64,000 nt of DNA from Dryas octopetala (taxonomy: Eukaryota > Streptophyta > Magnoliopsida > Rosales > Rosaceae), in the NCBI GenBank assembly GCA_963921425.1, contig OY992838.1, positions 9,238,001 through 9,302,000 of the forward strand. The letters are read 5' to 3'. The first letter of the stretch is position 1. Each line of letters opens with the position of its first letter. Of this stretch, positions 36,875 through 47,168 are shown piece after piece. Under the pieces are notes generated by a model. The model worked only from the letters and a program-made list of their open reading frames with translations, had not been told where the DNA came from and searched no databases. The translations under genes were made by a program, and so were the position numbers.

Positions 36875-38383
36875 GTAAAAGTTCTTTAATGATGCAATTG
36901 AAGAATTCTAAGGAGAATTGGGTTCGTTTAATCTTAAGGCAAGAGGTGCTTTGTTTTCTATATTATTCTAATGCCGCATTTTGACATACACCTATAAAAC
37001 AAGACTTTATCCAACCATGTCCATGCCTTGAATATATAGTTTTCAACCCAAAACGTTTTGCTGCTAGAAGGTCAGCGCAGGGTTTCCCCATAAACAGAGA
37101 AATGAAGCACATACATCCTGTTTAGATATGAGTTTTGTGCCAACTTTGACCGTTGTTTTAGTTTAGGATATGAATTTTGTTATCTTAATTTTCATTTTGT
37201 GTCAAGTTGATTATATATTTTTTGTAAGTTCTGTTAAACATTCCGTCCAAAAGTAGTTATGTATCACAACCTTAAAACGCAATTTTTAGATGAAAATTTT
37301 AACAAAACTAATGAAAAGTACTAGTTTAATACAAATAGAAGTTGAGCTAACAAAATGCTACAGAGTAAAACTTACATTCTAAACTAAGACAACGGTTAAA
37401 GTTCAAGTATTATAACTAAAATTTTTCCTTAAAAAATATATCATATTGCTCAAATCATGTTCCAATATTCTAGAAATAACTAGATAGATGGTAGTGGCCA
37501 TGCCTAGGCCAACAAGTCTGCCCTCTAACGTAGAGAGGCCAATTTTTTGGCCTTTGCACCTCTTGAAAGCGATCAAGGTCGGCCTTTGTTAAAAAAAAAT
37601 GCCGTTGGAGTATAGAATATTCTAGGTTTGACATACCAAGCAAGCCTTTAGGCTTAGCTTATAGCTTCAGCCTTCAGTGGTATTATGAACATTTACCCCA
37701 AACCAAAGGTCAGAGTTCGAATATCTTTCTGCCAAAAAAATAAGCAAACCACTATTTTAAGCTATCTGGCTTACGAATTGGCCCAAAATAATCAACAATC
37801 AGAGGCGGGTCAAAACTTTTTTAGAGGGGTTAAGACTCCAAAAGTCCAAATGTCTTAACTGAGAGGGTCATTATATAAATTTGTTTTAGAAATTGCTAGA
37901 GTACTACAAATATTTTATAATTTTTCCCAAAAATAAATAGAGCCACATATGAGTTGAGAAGAGGGAGCACTGGCCACTTCAATTATTGTGAAAGGTATTT
38001 TTAGTTCAAATATCATGAACGTCAATTATTGATAATAATAATAATAATAAAATAAAAAAGGGTTTTGTGTTATGGTTTTAATGGATCCAACCCAGTCCAT
38101 GTAAACCCACTAATTTGTAGTGGGGATAACAATTAATGCCAAAGGGAATTCAGCTTCATTCTCATGGGATTAATTGGACCTGTCCATTTATCATTTATTT
38201 TAATGTTGACATTCAAAGAGGTGGACCAGATGATTAACATTAGGTTTTTCTTTTTGGCCAAGTATTAACATTAGGTTTAAGTTAGTTGACTTTGTAATCT
38301 TCTAGACCATTAAAAGTGAATATGTGAATATGTGCTATCAGGTTTTGACACAGACTGTTGCAACTAGCACGTGAATATGTGAT
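36871..38383. other. Intergenic, no gene seen
   Basis: Upstream flank of the GH5 gene. A CAGAGGCGGGTC string at 37800 looks like the left end of a hAT-type element, but no matching right end or duplication was secured. A short AAT trinucleotide run lies at about 38034-38049. Confidence 0.45.
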
Positions 38384-38476
38384 ATATATATATATAGAGG
38401 GCCCTTCCAATAAGGGATCCCTCATTTAACACTAAATGAGGAATCCCTTATTGGAAGGGCCCTCTATATATATATA
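38384..38476. repeat. Near-perfect hairpin, 45-bp arms with 4-base loop
   Basis: The left arm 38384-38428 and right arm 38433-38476 are reverse complements with a single mismatch, joined by the loop ACAC. The GC-rich part of the stem contains GAGGGCCCTTCCAATAAGG; the outer part is TA repeats. This is either a very small fold-back MITE inserted at TA sites or a hairpin RNA locus. Confidence 0.9.
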
Positions 38477-38734
38477 ACACAAAGCCGCAAACCATTATTG
38501 GCTGACTATGGCTTCACCATGAAGTCATGTAAGACTGCCCCAGCCTAGTCCTAGTGCTAGCATTTAAGCCAAGGACTTGTCGGTGATGATCATTGAACAA
38601 AATTCTCATTTCATACCATTAGAGCCAATTCTCATTAAAGTTGACAAGTAAAAATAATGGCGTAATGGGAAGAGTATTACACAAACTACTATTTCAATTT
38701 TTAAAATCTTAAACGATGTCTCACGCTTTCACTT

Positions 38735-39237
38735 AATTTTTAGGCTTATTTACACCGTTATTCCTGTAAGATACACTTTTTTTTATTTTGTTCCCTGAAA
38801 CTTAAATTCTCTCAGTTTGCCGCCTAAACTTCACACAGTTATTGCAAAGACCCTATGTCGTCAACTCTGTCAATTTTTCTGTTAAAAAAGCTGATGTGGC
38901 ACCTATATGGTATGAGTATGACCTTTTTTTAGTTATGTAAGATTCATGTGGACAAAAAAATAATTTTTAAACTAAAAAATAATAAGATCAATGTCAATTT
39001 TTTTATAATTGTTTTTGTTCACAGGGATCTTACATAACTAGAAAAGGGTATCATCCGTGCCATATAGGTGCCATGTCAACTTTTTTAACAAAAAAATTGA
39101 CAGAGTTGATGACATAGGTTCTTTTGCAATAACTGTGTGAAGTTTAGATGACAAACTGAAAGAATTTAAGTTTCAGGGGGTAAAGTAAAAAAAAATGTAT
39201 CTTACAAAGAGCAATAGTGTGAATAAGCCTAATTTTT
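38735..39237. mobile_element. Long-TIR MITE (fold-back), 489 bp
   Basis: The element 38742-39230 starts AGGCTTATTTACACCG and ends AATAAGCCT. Nearly the whole left half (about 215 bp) is an imperfect inverted copy of the right half, with a short AT-rich centre near 38960-39000. It is flanked by the 7-bp repeat AATTTTT (38735-38741 and 39231-39237); a longer, imperfect 8-9 bp duplication is possible. Long TIRs suggest the Mutator superfamily. It carries no coding sequence. Confidence 0.85.
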
Positions 39238-40595
39238 ATATGGATATATCCACTTCAATTCTCTTTTATTTATAATTAATAAGTAACTATCATATTATGC
39301 GCTACACCACATTGATAATGAAAATTTTGTATAAGAGTTTGGTAATTCTTATATTTATTCTAAGGAAAACTATTTTTACTTGTTATATAGACAAAAATAT
39401 TATGTTGTTAAACTATTAATTGAGTAATTAAGATTATTGGTTAAAAAAAAAACGTTTGAATTGTCATTTTGATTGACTATTTGATTACATAATATATCAA
39501 GTTATCTAATAAGAGAATATTATCTAATATTATTTCGTACATGACATGAATTATTTCTTCTTGCCTCTGTATATGTAAATGGAAATGTACAAAAGTTCAG
39601 ATTCTCTTATATTTGGGATAATCCTACTCAGCAACCCACTCCTCTGCAGAGTGCAAACAACAAGGCCATGATAATCAATCCAATGACAAGAAGTAAATGA
39701 GTGCCAAAGAAAATCTTTTAGTAAAACCTAAACATCTTCCTAGATTGCTATCATTTTCTAACAAAAACATCTTGCCAGTATCAACTATATAAAAATGAGT
39801 GGTTTTCCAATTTTGCACTAGGTTGTCTCCACTAACTGACTAACACCACTAGCTAGGTTGCCTTCTGGAATATATTAAACAACATTAAATTTTCCAGGTC
39901 AAAGCAATCTCTATATATATATATTGAGAAATGTTTCAGTGATTTTCAGATCTTGTAGGAACACAGTTCATGATGTACAAAGCAAGCTTCCTCCACATTA
40001 AAAATTTATCCATTCATCTCATAACATATTTAGAGAAAAAAATTCTCTATAACAGCTGTGTATACTATATATATATATATCTCATTACGTGTTAGATTAT
40101 AGAGAAGGACTTACCTATCACGGGAATAAGAGATGTGGCATCCCTCTCTCTCATCTTTGTCTCCGCTCTCTTTTTTCTCTCTCTCTTATTTATGTTTATG
40201 TGTCTCTCTTGAGAGGGATGTCATATTCTTTATTACGGAGACATGCAAGTTTTATTCTAGATCATATAATAAAAAAGACAGACCAATATATATTTATGTC
40301 AAATACATCGAAAATTTTACTCCTATTTTAGAGATTGGTAGCTGCCTCAGCCTGGTAAATAGAAGATTGCAGCGGCCGTCACGCTAGCCATGTGGTTCAT
40401 GAATCAAACAGATGGTGCGCATTGCCTTGCCAGTTGCCACAATGGCACAAACCATGATCGAACTTCCCTTGGAAAATGGAATTTTATAAAGGATGCACTT
40501 GCATGCCTATTGGGCCTGGAGGCCTTGATTTTTCAGGTAGTGGGCTGCGCGCCAATTGTACACAGAGTGATTCTATGGACGAGAAAAAGTTCTAA
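39238..40595. other. Intergenic, no gene seen
   Basis: CT-rich stretches at about 40140-40210 produce low-complexity open frames. No domain recognised. Confidence 0.5.
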
Positions 40596-40674
40596 TTGGT
40601 GATGTGGCATCAAGTAAAATGAGTCCTACACTTTTAAGTCTCAAATCCCATGTTGGTGATGCCATATCACCAAT
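40596..40674. repeat. Short inverted repeat beside the nested transposon
   Basis: ATTGGTGATGTGGCATC near 40596 is inverted, with one mismatch, at its right edge (GATGCCATATCACCAAT, ending 40674), enclosing about 45 bp. Its right arm overlaps the target duplication of the neighbouring hAT-like element, so that element inserted at the end of this small fold-back. Confidence 0.65.
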
Positions 40675-41829
40675 CAAGGGTGGGTATGGGCGGACCAACC
40701 CATGCTTGTTCAAATTATAAATTTTGTTGACCTGTGCAACCCAAAGAACCCATGGAAGGTTTGTCCAAATTAGTTTTTTTTGGGTTGTCCAAATTATGAC
40801 ATCTTGAGATAAAATCACACAAAAATTTGAAAAAAAGTACACTAATTTAAATATCAAACATTCCATATGAAAATCTCATAATCAAAAGACAGAGAGAGTC
40901 ATTGCACTTTAATTTTCAAATGTTCAAATACCCTAATAAACAAAATACAACCACTTAGGCCTCGTTTGTTTCACAGGACTGTCTTGGCATGGACTAGCTA
41001 TCGGGACTGGCATGGACTAGCTTGGCATGGACTAAGCTAGCTAAGAACTGCCTTTATGTTTGGTGTAGTGCAGGACTAACAACCTGGATAATGAAAATAG
41101 TCCTGTCCTATGTTTGGTGCAGTGCAGGACTAACAAGTTGGAAAATTAATTTTTGAAACAAAATCATAAATCCCCATATTTAATTTTTAAAATAATTAAA
41201 CATATTAATTATAAAAAAATTTCAATTTAGTTTGAAGACCTAAATAATTAAATTATAAAATCTCTTAAAATAGTTTCAATGCAATAAATTGGGGTGACCA
41301 CTTTTAAAATGCTATAACTTTCTTATTTACTGTTGAATTTTTTGAACAATTCCAATATTGTTTTTATGACATTGTAAAAAATGCATGAAATTAAACAAAT
41401 TTGGGATCCAACCAATTCTCTCTACACTGATTTAGTGATTCCCAAAGAAGCCCAACTCCTCGGGTGCAAGTCTGATTTTTGTTTTAACAATTTAATAATG
41501 ATAAAAAGGGAAAAAAAAAAAAAAAAGAGAGAAGAACAAAACCCACCAAAAAAAATTGGAAATAAAAATCAAGAAATTAAAGAAAATAAAAACATGAAAA
41601 AAAAAAAAAAAAGAAAGGAAACGAACCCAGAAAAATCTCAAGTCATCCATTCTATATATCAATCCCCAAAGAACCCAATAGATCAAGGCAATCTGGTGAG
41701 AGAGAAATTAAAGAAAAAAAAAAGGAAAAAACACAGAAAAGCCATCAAGCCATCAAGGAAAAAACACAGAAAAACACAGAGAAATTAAACACAAAAAAAA
41801 AAAAAAGAGGTTGAGAGAATTTGAATAAG

Positions 41830-41856
41830 AATATCCAAGTCAATCACTTGGATATT
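41830..41856. repeat. Small palindrome, 11-bp arms
   Basis: AATATCCAAGT, then CAATC, then ACTTGGATATT. It lies just outside the inner subterminal repeat of the PIF-type element and may be part of that element's internal structure. Confidence 0.85.
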
Positions 41857-41875
41857 AGAAAAAACAGGGACTGGC

Positions 41876-42293
41876 TTAGTTAAAAATAGAAGAAGCTGAA
41901 GGCTCCGGCGCAGCGGCGTCGTATTGATCGAGGCGGACGGGGACGGAAACGAGGTCATTTTCGCTGTGGGCATCGGAGGGGAAGAGTTGCTTCAGGAGGG
42001 CGATGATGTGGAGGCTCTCTCGGTCGAGAGGGGGTTGGGAATGAAGGGGGGTTTGGCGGGGGAGGGTAGATTTGGAATTTGAAGCGAATTGGGAGTTGCG
42101 AGGGGCGAGGCAGAGGCGGGAGTAGGTCTGCTTGCGGCTGCCGGCGGATTCGTTGAAATGAGGAGGAATACGAGGTGAGGGAGAGGGAGTAGAGCTCGGA
42201 TTGGGAGAGGAGGCGGAGGTCGATGAGAGGGAGGGACTCAAGGTGGAGGTGGTGGTTGTTTTGGTGGTCGACGACGGTGGCAAGCGCCATGGC
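41876..42293 (-). pseudogene. Captured host gene fragment, probably the 5' end of a methyl-CpG-binding-domain (MBD8-like) gene
   Basis: Reading on the minus strand from the ATG at 42293, the first frame contains LESLPLIDLRLLSQSELYSL. A different frame then continues with HFNESAGSRKQTYSRLCLAP and LLKQLF. I recall both motifs, in this order, near the N terminus of plant MBD8-type proteins, but could not search. Switching between the two frames requires at least one indel, so it is a broken copy. It is GC-rich against its surroundings, lacks the rest of the gene, and lies inside the inverted subterminal repeats of the PIF-type element. Capture by the transposon is the natural explanation; an alternative is an unrelated proline/serine-rich ORF. 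Confidence 0.5.
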
Positions 42294-42998
42294 ATTGAGC
42301 AGAGAGAAAGAGTGTGTGTGTGACTGGCGTTGTTGCTGCACTGCGTTGACTGGCGTTGTTGCTGCAGGTAGAAGAAATAGGTTGGATTGCTGTAGAAGAT
42401 GAAAGTTTTGTCTTAGGTAGACCCAGCTAAGGAGGTTCTTAGCTAAACCTCCACATTTTCACGGGTTTCACTAAGCCCAACTAAGAAGCTCATTTAAGTT
42501 GGAGAGGATTCACTAAGCCCCGTGTTTTTTAATCCTAAGCTCACCAAACATGGGCTTAAAGTCTTAACTAAGCCAGTCCCTGTTAAGAAGGTGAAACAAA
42601 CAAGACCTTAGTTTACTAAAGCACAAAAAGTAATGGGTAATATAATTAAATTCTAACAAAAAGTAAACATAATAATTAGATATTGTCCTCCCCTTTAAGA
42701 TTCATGTGCAGCGTCCAACATTCTCTCTTGGAACTTGTAGTCTCACGTCTCATAGTTTTCAACTTATTAACTTCAAATGCATATTATTACTATGTACAAT
42801 ATGTATAAATTTAAGTTCCTCGAGTTGCTTGAGTTAGAAAATTTTCAACCCATGTTTGCCTAAGTTATAATTTGGGTTGGTCGGGGTGAGAATTTTCTCA
42901 ACTCGTGTTACCAAATCTTCTTGTCCAAATTGCACAAAGTGCGGGTTGAATTCAGGTTTTCGGGTTTGTCCAACCCAATGCACACCTGTATCACCAAT

Positions 42999-44091
42999 CT
43001 ATATTGTGGGAAAGTTTTTATCTTCTATGGGCACCCAAATCTCATTCGTAGACACTTAACCTCTCAATTTTTGAGCAAACATTTATAATTTTGGTCCCTA
43101 TACTTAGGAAAAAAAAACAAGCATATCTACACAAAAACTTAAAAGAAGATAAAACCCAACTCCTATGCACCCACTTTGCATTTTTGGCTACTGTTAGCGA
43201 GCATGTGCTCTCTTCACCCAACTCTCTCTTTGTATGTCCCTATCTTCCTCCCTTATACACAGCACCACCAAGGGTGACTGATTGGAGGTCAGCATCCACC
43301 ATTGGTGGTATGATGCAGAAGGAAGGAAGAGAGAGACAAGTCGAGAAAGAGAGAGGGGGAGTTGGACGGTGGAGCAACCACCGGATACCAAAAGTAATCT
43401 TGTGGCCCATAATGTAACACAATGGGCTGCTTTCGTTGGTGAGAGAGATATAGGGGCCCAATCCTTTATCGGCCAGAATAGTGGCCCAATCCCTAATGGA
43501 ATACAGTGGTCGGAAAGTAAGCAGTTTAGAGCCCAGGCCTTTCTATCATTGAGACATTGATTTCCATTTCTTAAAAAAAAATGCAACAGCGTGAAGACCA
43601 AACGACGTCGTGTAATAGAGCTAGGGTGGAGAACAGCCCATCGACACACTTTACTTGCTTTCACAAGCTTCCAAAAGTAAAGAGCCCCATGTGAGCACCG
43701 ACAAGCGCCAGCTTCACTCAATCACAACTCACAAGCCCTGTTCTTTCCTCTGCACCCGTTCCCACCACACCTCTCTGCAACCGCCAAACACTCCCACGAA
43801 AAATGACCACAATTCCACATTTCACTACGTGGCAATCAGCCATTGGACCAAATGCAAAAAAGCCAACGGGTGCAGCATTTTTGGCGCGTAGACGAAAGCG
43901 CTCAATACGCGGTTTGGGCAATCAATTATCCGGCTATTACTGAACTTTCCCGTGATGGCACTCCTTGCGTTGCCTTTTATTATCACACTATCTCTTCACT
44001 TCTCTCTCTACCATTCTCACTCCTCTGCATTTTCATTTCGTTTTCTGTCTTCTTCTCTCAAATCTCTGTAAGCAAAAAGGGAAGACTTTTA
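42999..44091. other. Intergenic; promoter region of the Ole e 1-like gene in the right part
   Basis: No other gene. A pyrimidine-rich stretch at about 43990-44065 probably forms the 5' leader of the following gene. A TTTTATTAT string at about 43976 could serve as TATA-like element, but this is uncertain. An AAACGACGTCGT motif occurs at about 43600, similar to that in the element at 31485. Confidence 0.4.
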
Positions 44092-45648
44092 ATGGCGAAA
44101 TTACTTGTGGTGTTTGCTCTGTGTGTGCTGCCGGCTCTGGCCCTCGCCACGCGTCCCATGAGGGTTCCGTACACAGTGGAAGGAAAGGTCTACTGTGACA
44201 CTTGCCGTGCCGGTTATGAGACCAAAGCCATTACCTACATTCATGGTAACCATTTACTTTTTTTTTGTTTTTTTAATTTCCCATTTTGTTTTTGGGTGTT
44301 TATGGAAGGTGGGTTTTCAATTTGGATCTCATTTGCTAGATCTGAAAATGTTGTTTCTTTTGTCCTTTTAATTTGAACTTCAAGATGGTTTATTTTCTTA
44401 GATCTGACTGGGTTTGCACCAATTAGACTCTAGATGGTCAAAATCATGCTTTATGATTCGTCTGTTTATTATATTTTTATGTGTTTATGCCAAAGAATTG
44501 TTGACGTTAAAGTAATGTATGGACAATGACTTTGTAGAATTATAAAATCCAGCCCTAGAATTTTTTATTATAAAATCTAGCCCTAGAATTGTTTATAGCC
44601 CACCTAAAAGAGCCCCATTTCAGAACTGTGATTGAGTCTTAGGACCCAGAAAATTGTTTTGAGAAATAGCATTGTTGTAAGCCTTAACATTCTGGGACTA
44701 TATAACAACATACCATTTTTTGGGTAATAAGGAATCCCACAACCCACTCCCTCATTTGGTACAAGGTTTTAGGCTATGGTGAGAGAATTTCCCATGTCCA
44801 TAATGTAACATGTTGTCTTATTATTTACAATATATAATGTCCGGAGCTTATTCACTCATTGTCAAAACGGTTTTAGGTTGAATGTTCTAATTTCTACATG
44901 TTATAAGAGCAGACAATCCAGGCCTAATGGCCACACTTGATCTCACTTTACCCAATGGAAGTTGCATGTGTGTTTTGCAAGTCACAACTACACATGAGGG
45001 GTGTGTTTAGGATGTCCCACATCAATTATGTAAAGCCTTGCCTTATGTTCACTCATTGCCAATTGGTTTTGAGTTGGATGCTCTTGCTTCTACAAGCTAA
45101 ACCTAGGATATGAACAATCACCTGCAAGCATACAATTTTAAGCCTATGTTTGACATAGGTTGTGACAACCAGTTTTTATATGAATTTTGGATGTATAGTT
45201 GTCTTGTATTGATCCCAAGTAGTATAGGTTCTCTAAACTGATAATTTTAGAAGGAAAAGGGAAAAAAACTTTTAGAATGGTTGATTTCCTCTAACAACTT
45301 TAACCAATGATGTTAATTGTAGGTGCCAAGGTCAGACTGGAATGCAAAGACAGGCACAGCATGAAACTCCAGTACAGCAAAGAAGGAACAACAGACCAAA
45401 CCGGTACCTACAAGATCACAGTCACAGAGGACCATGAGGACCAGCTTTGTGATGCTATCCTTGTGAGCAGCCCTCAGAAGGACTGTGCAACAGCTTCCCC
45501 AGGGCGTGACCGCGCACGTGTGATCCTCACCGGCTACAACGGCATGGCATCGAAAAAACGTTTTGCCAATGCAATGGGGTTCATGAAGACTGAAGCCTTG
45601 TCTGGCTGTGCCCAGATTCTCAAGGAATTGCAGGAGTTCGATGAGTAG
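44092..45648 (+). CDS. Ole e 1-like secreted protein, 2 exons, 159 aa
   Basis: Exons are 44092-44245 and 45323-45648, joined by a GT-AG intron in phase 1, ending TAG. The protein begins with a signal peptide (about residues 1-19). It contains VEGKVYCDTCRAGYETKA, the opening of the Ole e 1/extensin-like domain, and further conserved cysteines in RLECKDR, DQLCDAI, KDC and SGC, giving the six cysteines expected for the fold. The length is typical of the family. Members are small extracellular glycoproteins, best known from pollen, implicated in wall and pollen-tube interactions; many plants also express them in vegetative tissues, so pollen specificity cannot be inferred. The 1.08-kb intron carries a TRIM-like retroelement. 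Confidence 0.92.
44541..44598. repeat. Two-unit tandem repeat in the Ole e 1-like intron
   Basis: Two units of about 30 bp with the core TATAAAATC.AGCCCTAGAATT.TTTAT. A simple local duplication inside the intron. Confidence 0.75.
44772..45099 (+). mobile_element. TRIM-like mini LTR retrotransposon inside the Ole e 1-like intron
   Basis: Two related terminal repeats lie at 44777-44898 and about 45002-45094. Both contain a CCCAYRTC core, ATTCACTCATTG or GTTCACTCATTG, GGTTTT.GGTTGGATG-like sequence and the end CTTCTACA/TTTCTACA. Immediately after the first is TGTTATAAGAGC, a degraded match to the initiator-Met primer site TGGTATCAGAGC. Before the second is the purine-rich ACATGAGGGG. Flanks GGCTA and AGCTA agree in four of five bases as a target duplication. 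With about 100 bp between the repeats there is no room for genes, as in TRIM elements. Old and decayed. Confidence 0.65.
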
Positions 45649-46984
45649 ATGTGGTTTGAGTTCCTCCTAGTATGTGTCTAGTTTTAAAACTTTGCTTTGG
45701 TTTGTCATGATAAATGTTTAATGCTATTTGATGGCTTGTTATCTCAACACCTAGAGATTCTTGAGATTTGTTGCTAATAGACTCTCTTAAATTATATTAC
45801 ATGGTCTCTTTTGGCCTGTAGAATATGGTTTCTGTTACTTTAGTACTTATAAATATATATTTATAAGTGATTAAATTGATTTTCTCGATGGATTTGAATT
45901 CAGTGTGGTATTGTCCATTGCATAGGAGTTCTGCATAATTCAGTGGTACTTGTACATGATCAGCAGTTAAGGATTAATAGCATTCCATCAGATTAGGTGG
46001 CCAAGCCCGGTGGTCAAGACACTGCGTGAAAAACTGTAAAGTCCGAGTCTATTTATCTTCAGGAAAAATCATTGGCTTAACAAATGATCTATTGAACAAT
46101 GAAAATGATTCAACAGAAGATAAAAGTAAATCCAATCCATATTTTGTTTAAACTAAAGCAATATTTGAAGTAACTACTGCTCGTGGATAGTCAACAAAAT
46201 CTTGAGGTCTTTTGTGAGGTCTATAGCTCTCGTGCTCAAGAGTGTTATCTTTCTTGCCCAATATCACTTTATAAAAGACATCTGTCTACTGATAATGATC
46301 CCTGTACTCAAAGCAATAAGCATGACTACCAAAAGAGAGTCAAAAGATGGGCGTCATCTATTTTCCAGCACTCGTATGTTTTTCAAAAATTTGTTGCCGG
46401 CCAAGTCTGTATATTGTATTACGTATGAAATTATGAATAGATTTAACAAGGAGAAAATGTATACTCTAGTAGGCGAACTCGTCTCCTCCCGAGTGAAGTT
46501 GAAGTACTAAGCTGCATTGAAGTAGTAGCCAAGGTCTACTTGGTGAGCCATAAACATTAAACAATTGCTCAGCTCCATTTAAACACCATGGATTCAAGCT
46601 TTCTCTTGCTTTCTAATGGGAAAGCTTTGGTTTGTGCTACCAAAATTTATTAAACGGATTTGGGTCTTATGAAAGCCCATTCTCATTAAAGAAGACTTGG
46701 GTCTTATCTATTATATAAACGGATTGCTCATAGCATCTTGCCAGACTTAATCGGCCCAGTGTACGTGACCCAAGAATATGAGTGAATGCAACCTTTTTTA
46801 GTGACATTTTATCACATATTCTAAGCTCAATTGAGGCTAAATAGCCTCGTCGGATTATGAATATAGGCGTTTCGTTTCGTTTTGTTTTTTTAGGTAAATC
46901 AAGAATATATTTATAAAAAATAAGGAAGATGGGTGCAGACAAAAAAGCCCTTGCATATAACTGTTATATACCACATACTCTTAC
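45649..46984. other. 3' flank of the Ole e 1-like gene and intergenic DNA
   Basis: The first 200-250 bp are probably the 3' UTR (T-rich, with AATAAA-poor sequence). Nothing further recognised; small plus-strand frames near 46200-46500 have no domain. Confidence 0.45.
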
Positions 46985-47168
46985 AAAACTAATCACATGA
47001 CTAACTTGTACATCTTCTTAAAAATCCTCGTATATATTTTCATTAGATTCAAATTATCCTACATGTAACATAATTTATAAAACTAATCATATGACTAACA
47101 TGTACATATTCTTAAAAATCTTGTTACATTTTCATTAAATACAAGTTATGTTGCATGCTACATCTTCT
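46985..47168. repeat. Tandem duplication, two units of about 94 bp
   Basis: Units starting AAACTAATCACATGACTAAC at about 46986 and AAACTAATCATATGACTAAC at about 47080, each followed by TTGTACATCTTCTTAAAAATC-like sequence and a CATTA.AT core. Imperfect, non-coding. Confidence 0.75.

Larger units (their letters stand above)
40955..42610. mobile_element. PIF/Harbinger-type non-autonomous element, 1650 bp, with TTA target duplication
   Basis: The element 40958-42607 has inverted ends GGCCTCGTTTGTTTCAC and, read inward from the right, GGTCTTGTTTGTTTCAC (15 of 17 identical). It is flanked by TTA on both sides (40955-40957, 42608-42610). TTA duplications and GGCC/TTTGTTT ends are diagnostic of PIF/Harbinger. 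There is no transposase. A perfect 19-bp inverted subterminal repeat, CAGGGACTGGCTTAGTTAA, occurs at 41865-41883 and again, inverted, at 42564-42582. It brackets a GC-rich segment with host-gene-like coding sequence. The left half is AT/A-rich. Confidence 0.85.
40665..42998. mobile_element. hAT-like non-autonomous element interrupted by a PIF/Harbinger element
   Basis: The outer element spans 40675 (CAAGGGTGGGTATGGG) to 42988 (ending AATGCACACCTG). TATCACCAAT is repeated on both sides (40665-40674 and 42989-42998). The terminal sequences are imperfectly inverted (CAAGGGTGGGTATGGG against CAGGTGTGCATTGGG). The inner 8 bp of the duplication, TCACCAAT, would fit hAT; the full 10 bp would fit Mutator. 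Without the nested insertion it would be about 660 bp and non-coding. Confidence 0.65.

Noticed and set aside
37800-37990. CAGAGGCGGGTC start with a possible end at CTGGCCACT near 37980
   Set aside because: Ends are not convincingly inverted and the flanks (TCAACAAT, TCAATTAT) agree only partly.
41381-41788. 135-codon lysine-rich open frame
   Set aside because: Translation of A-rich DNA inside the PIF-type element; low complexity, no domain.
43194-43721. 175-codon minus-strand frame upstream of the Ole e 1-like gene
   Set aside because: No known motif, composition like intergenic DNA, and it overlaps the likely promoter side of the neighbouring gene.
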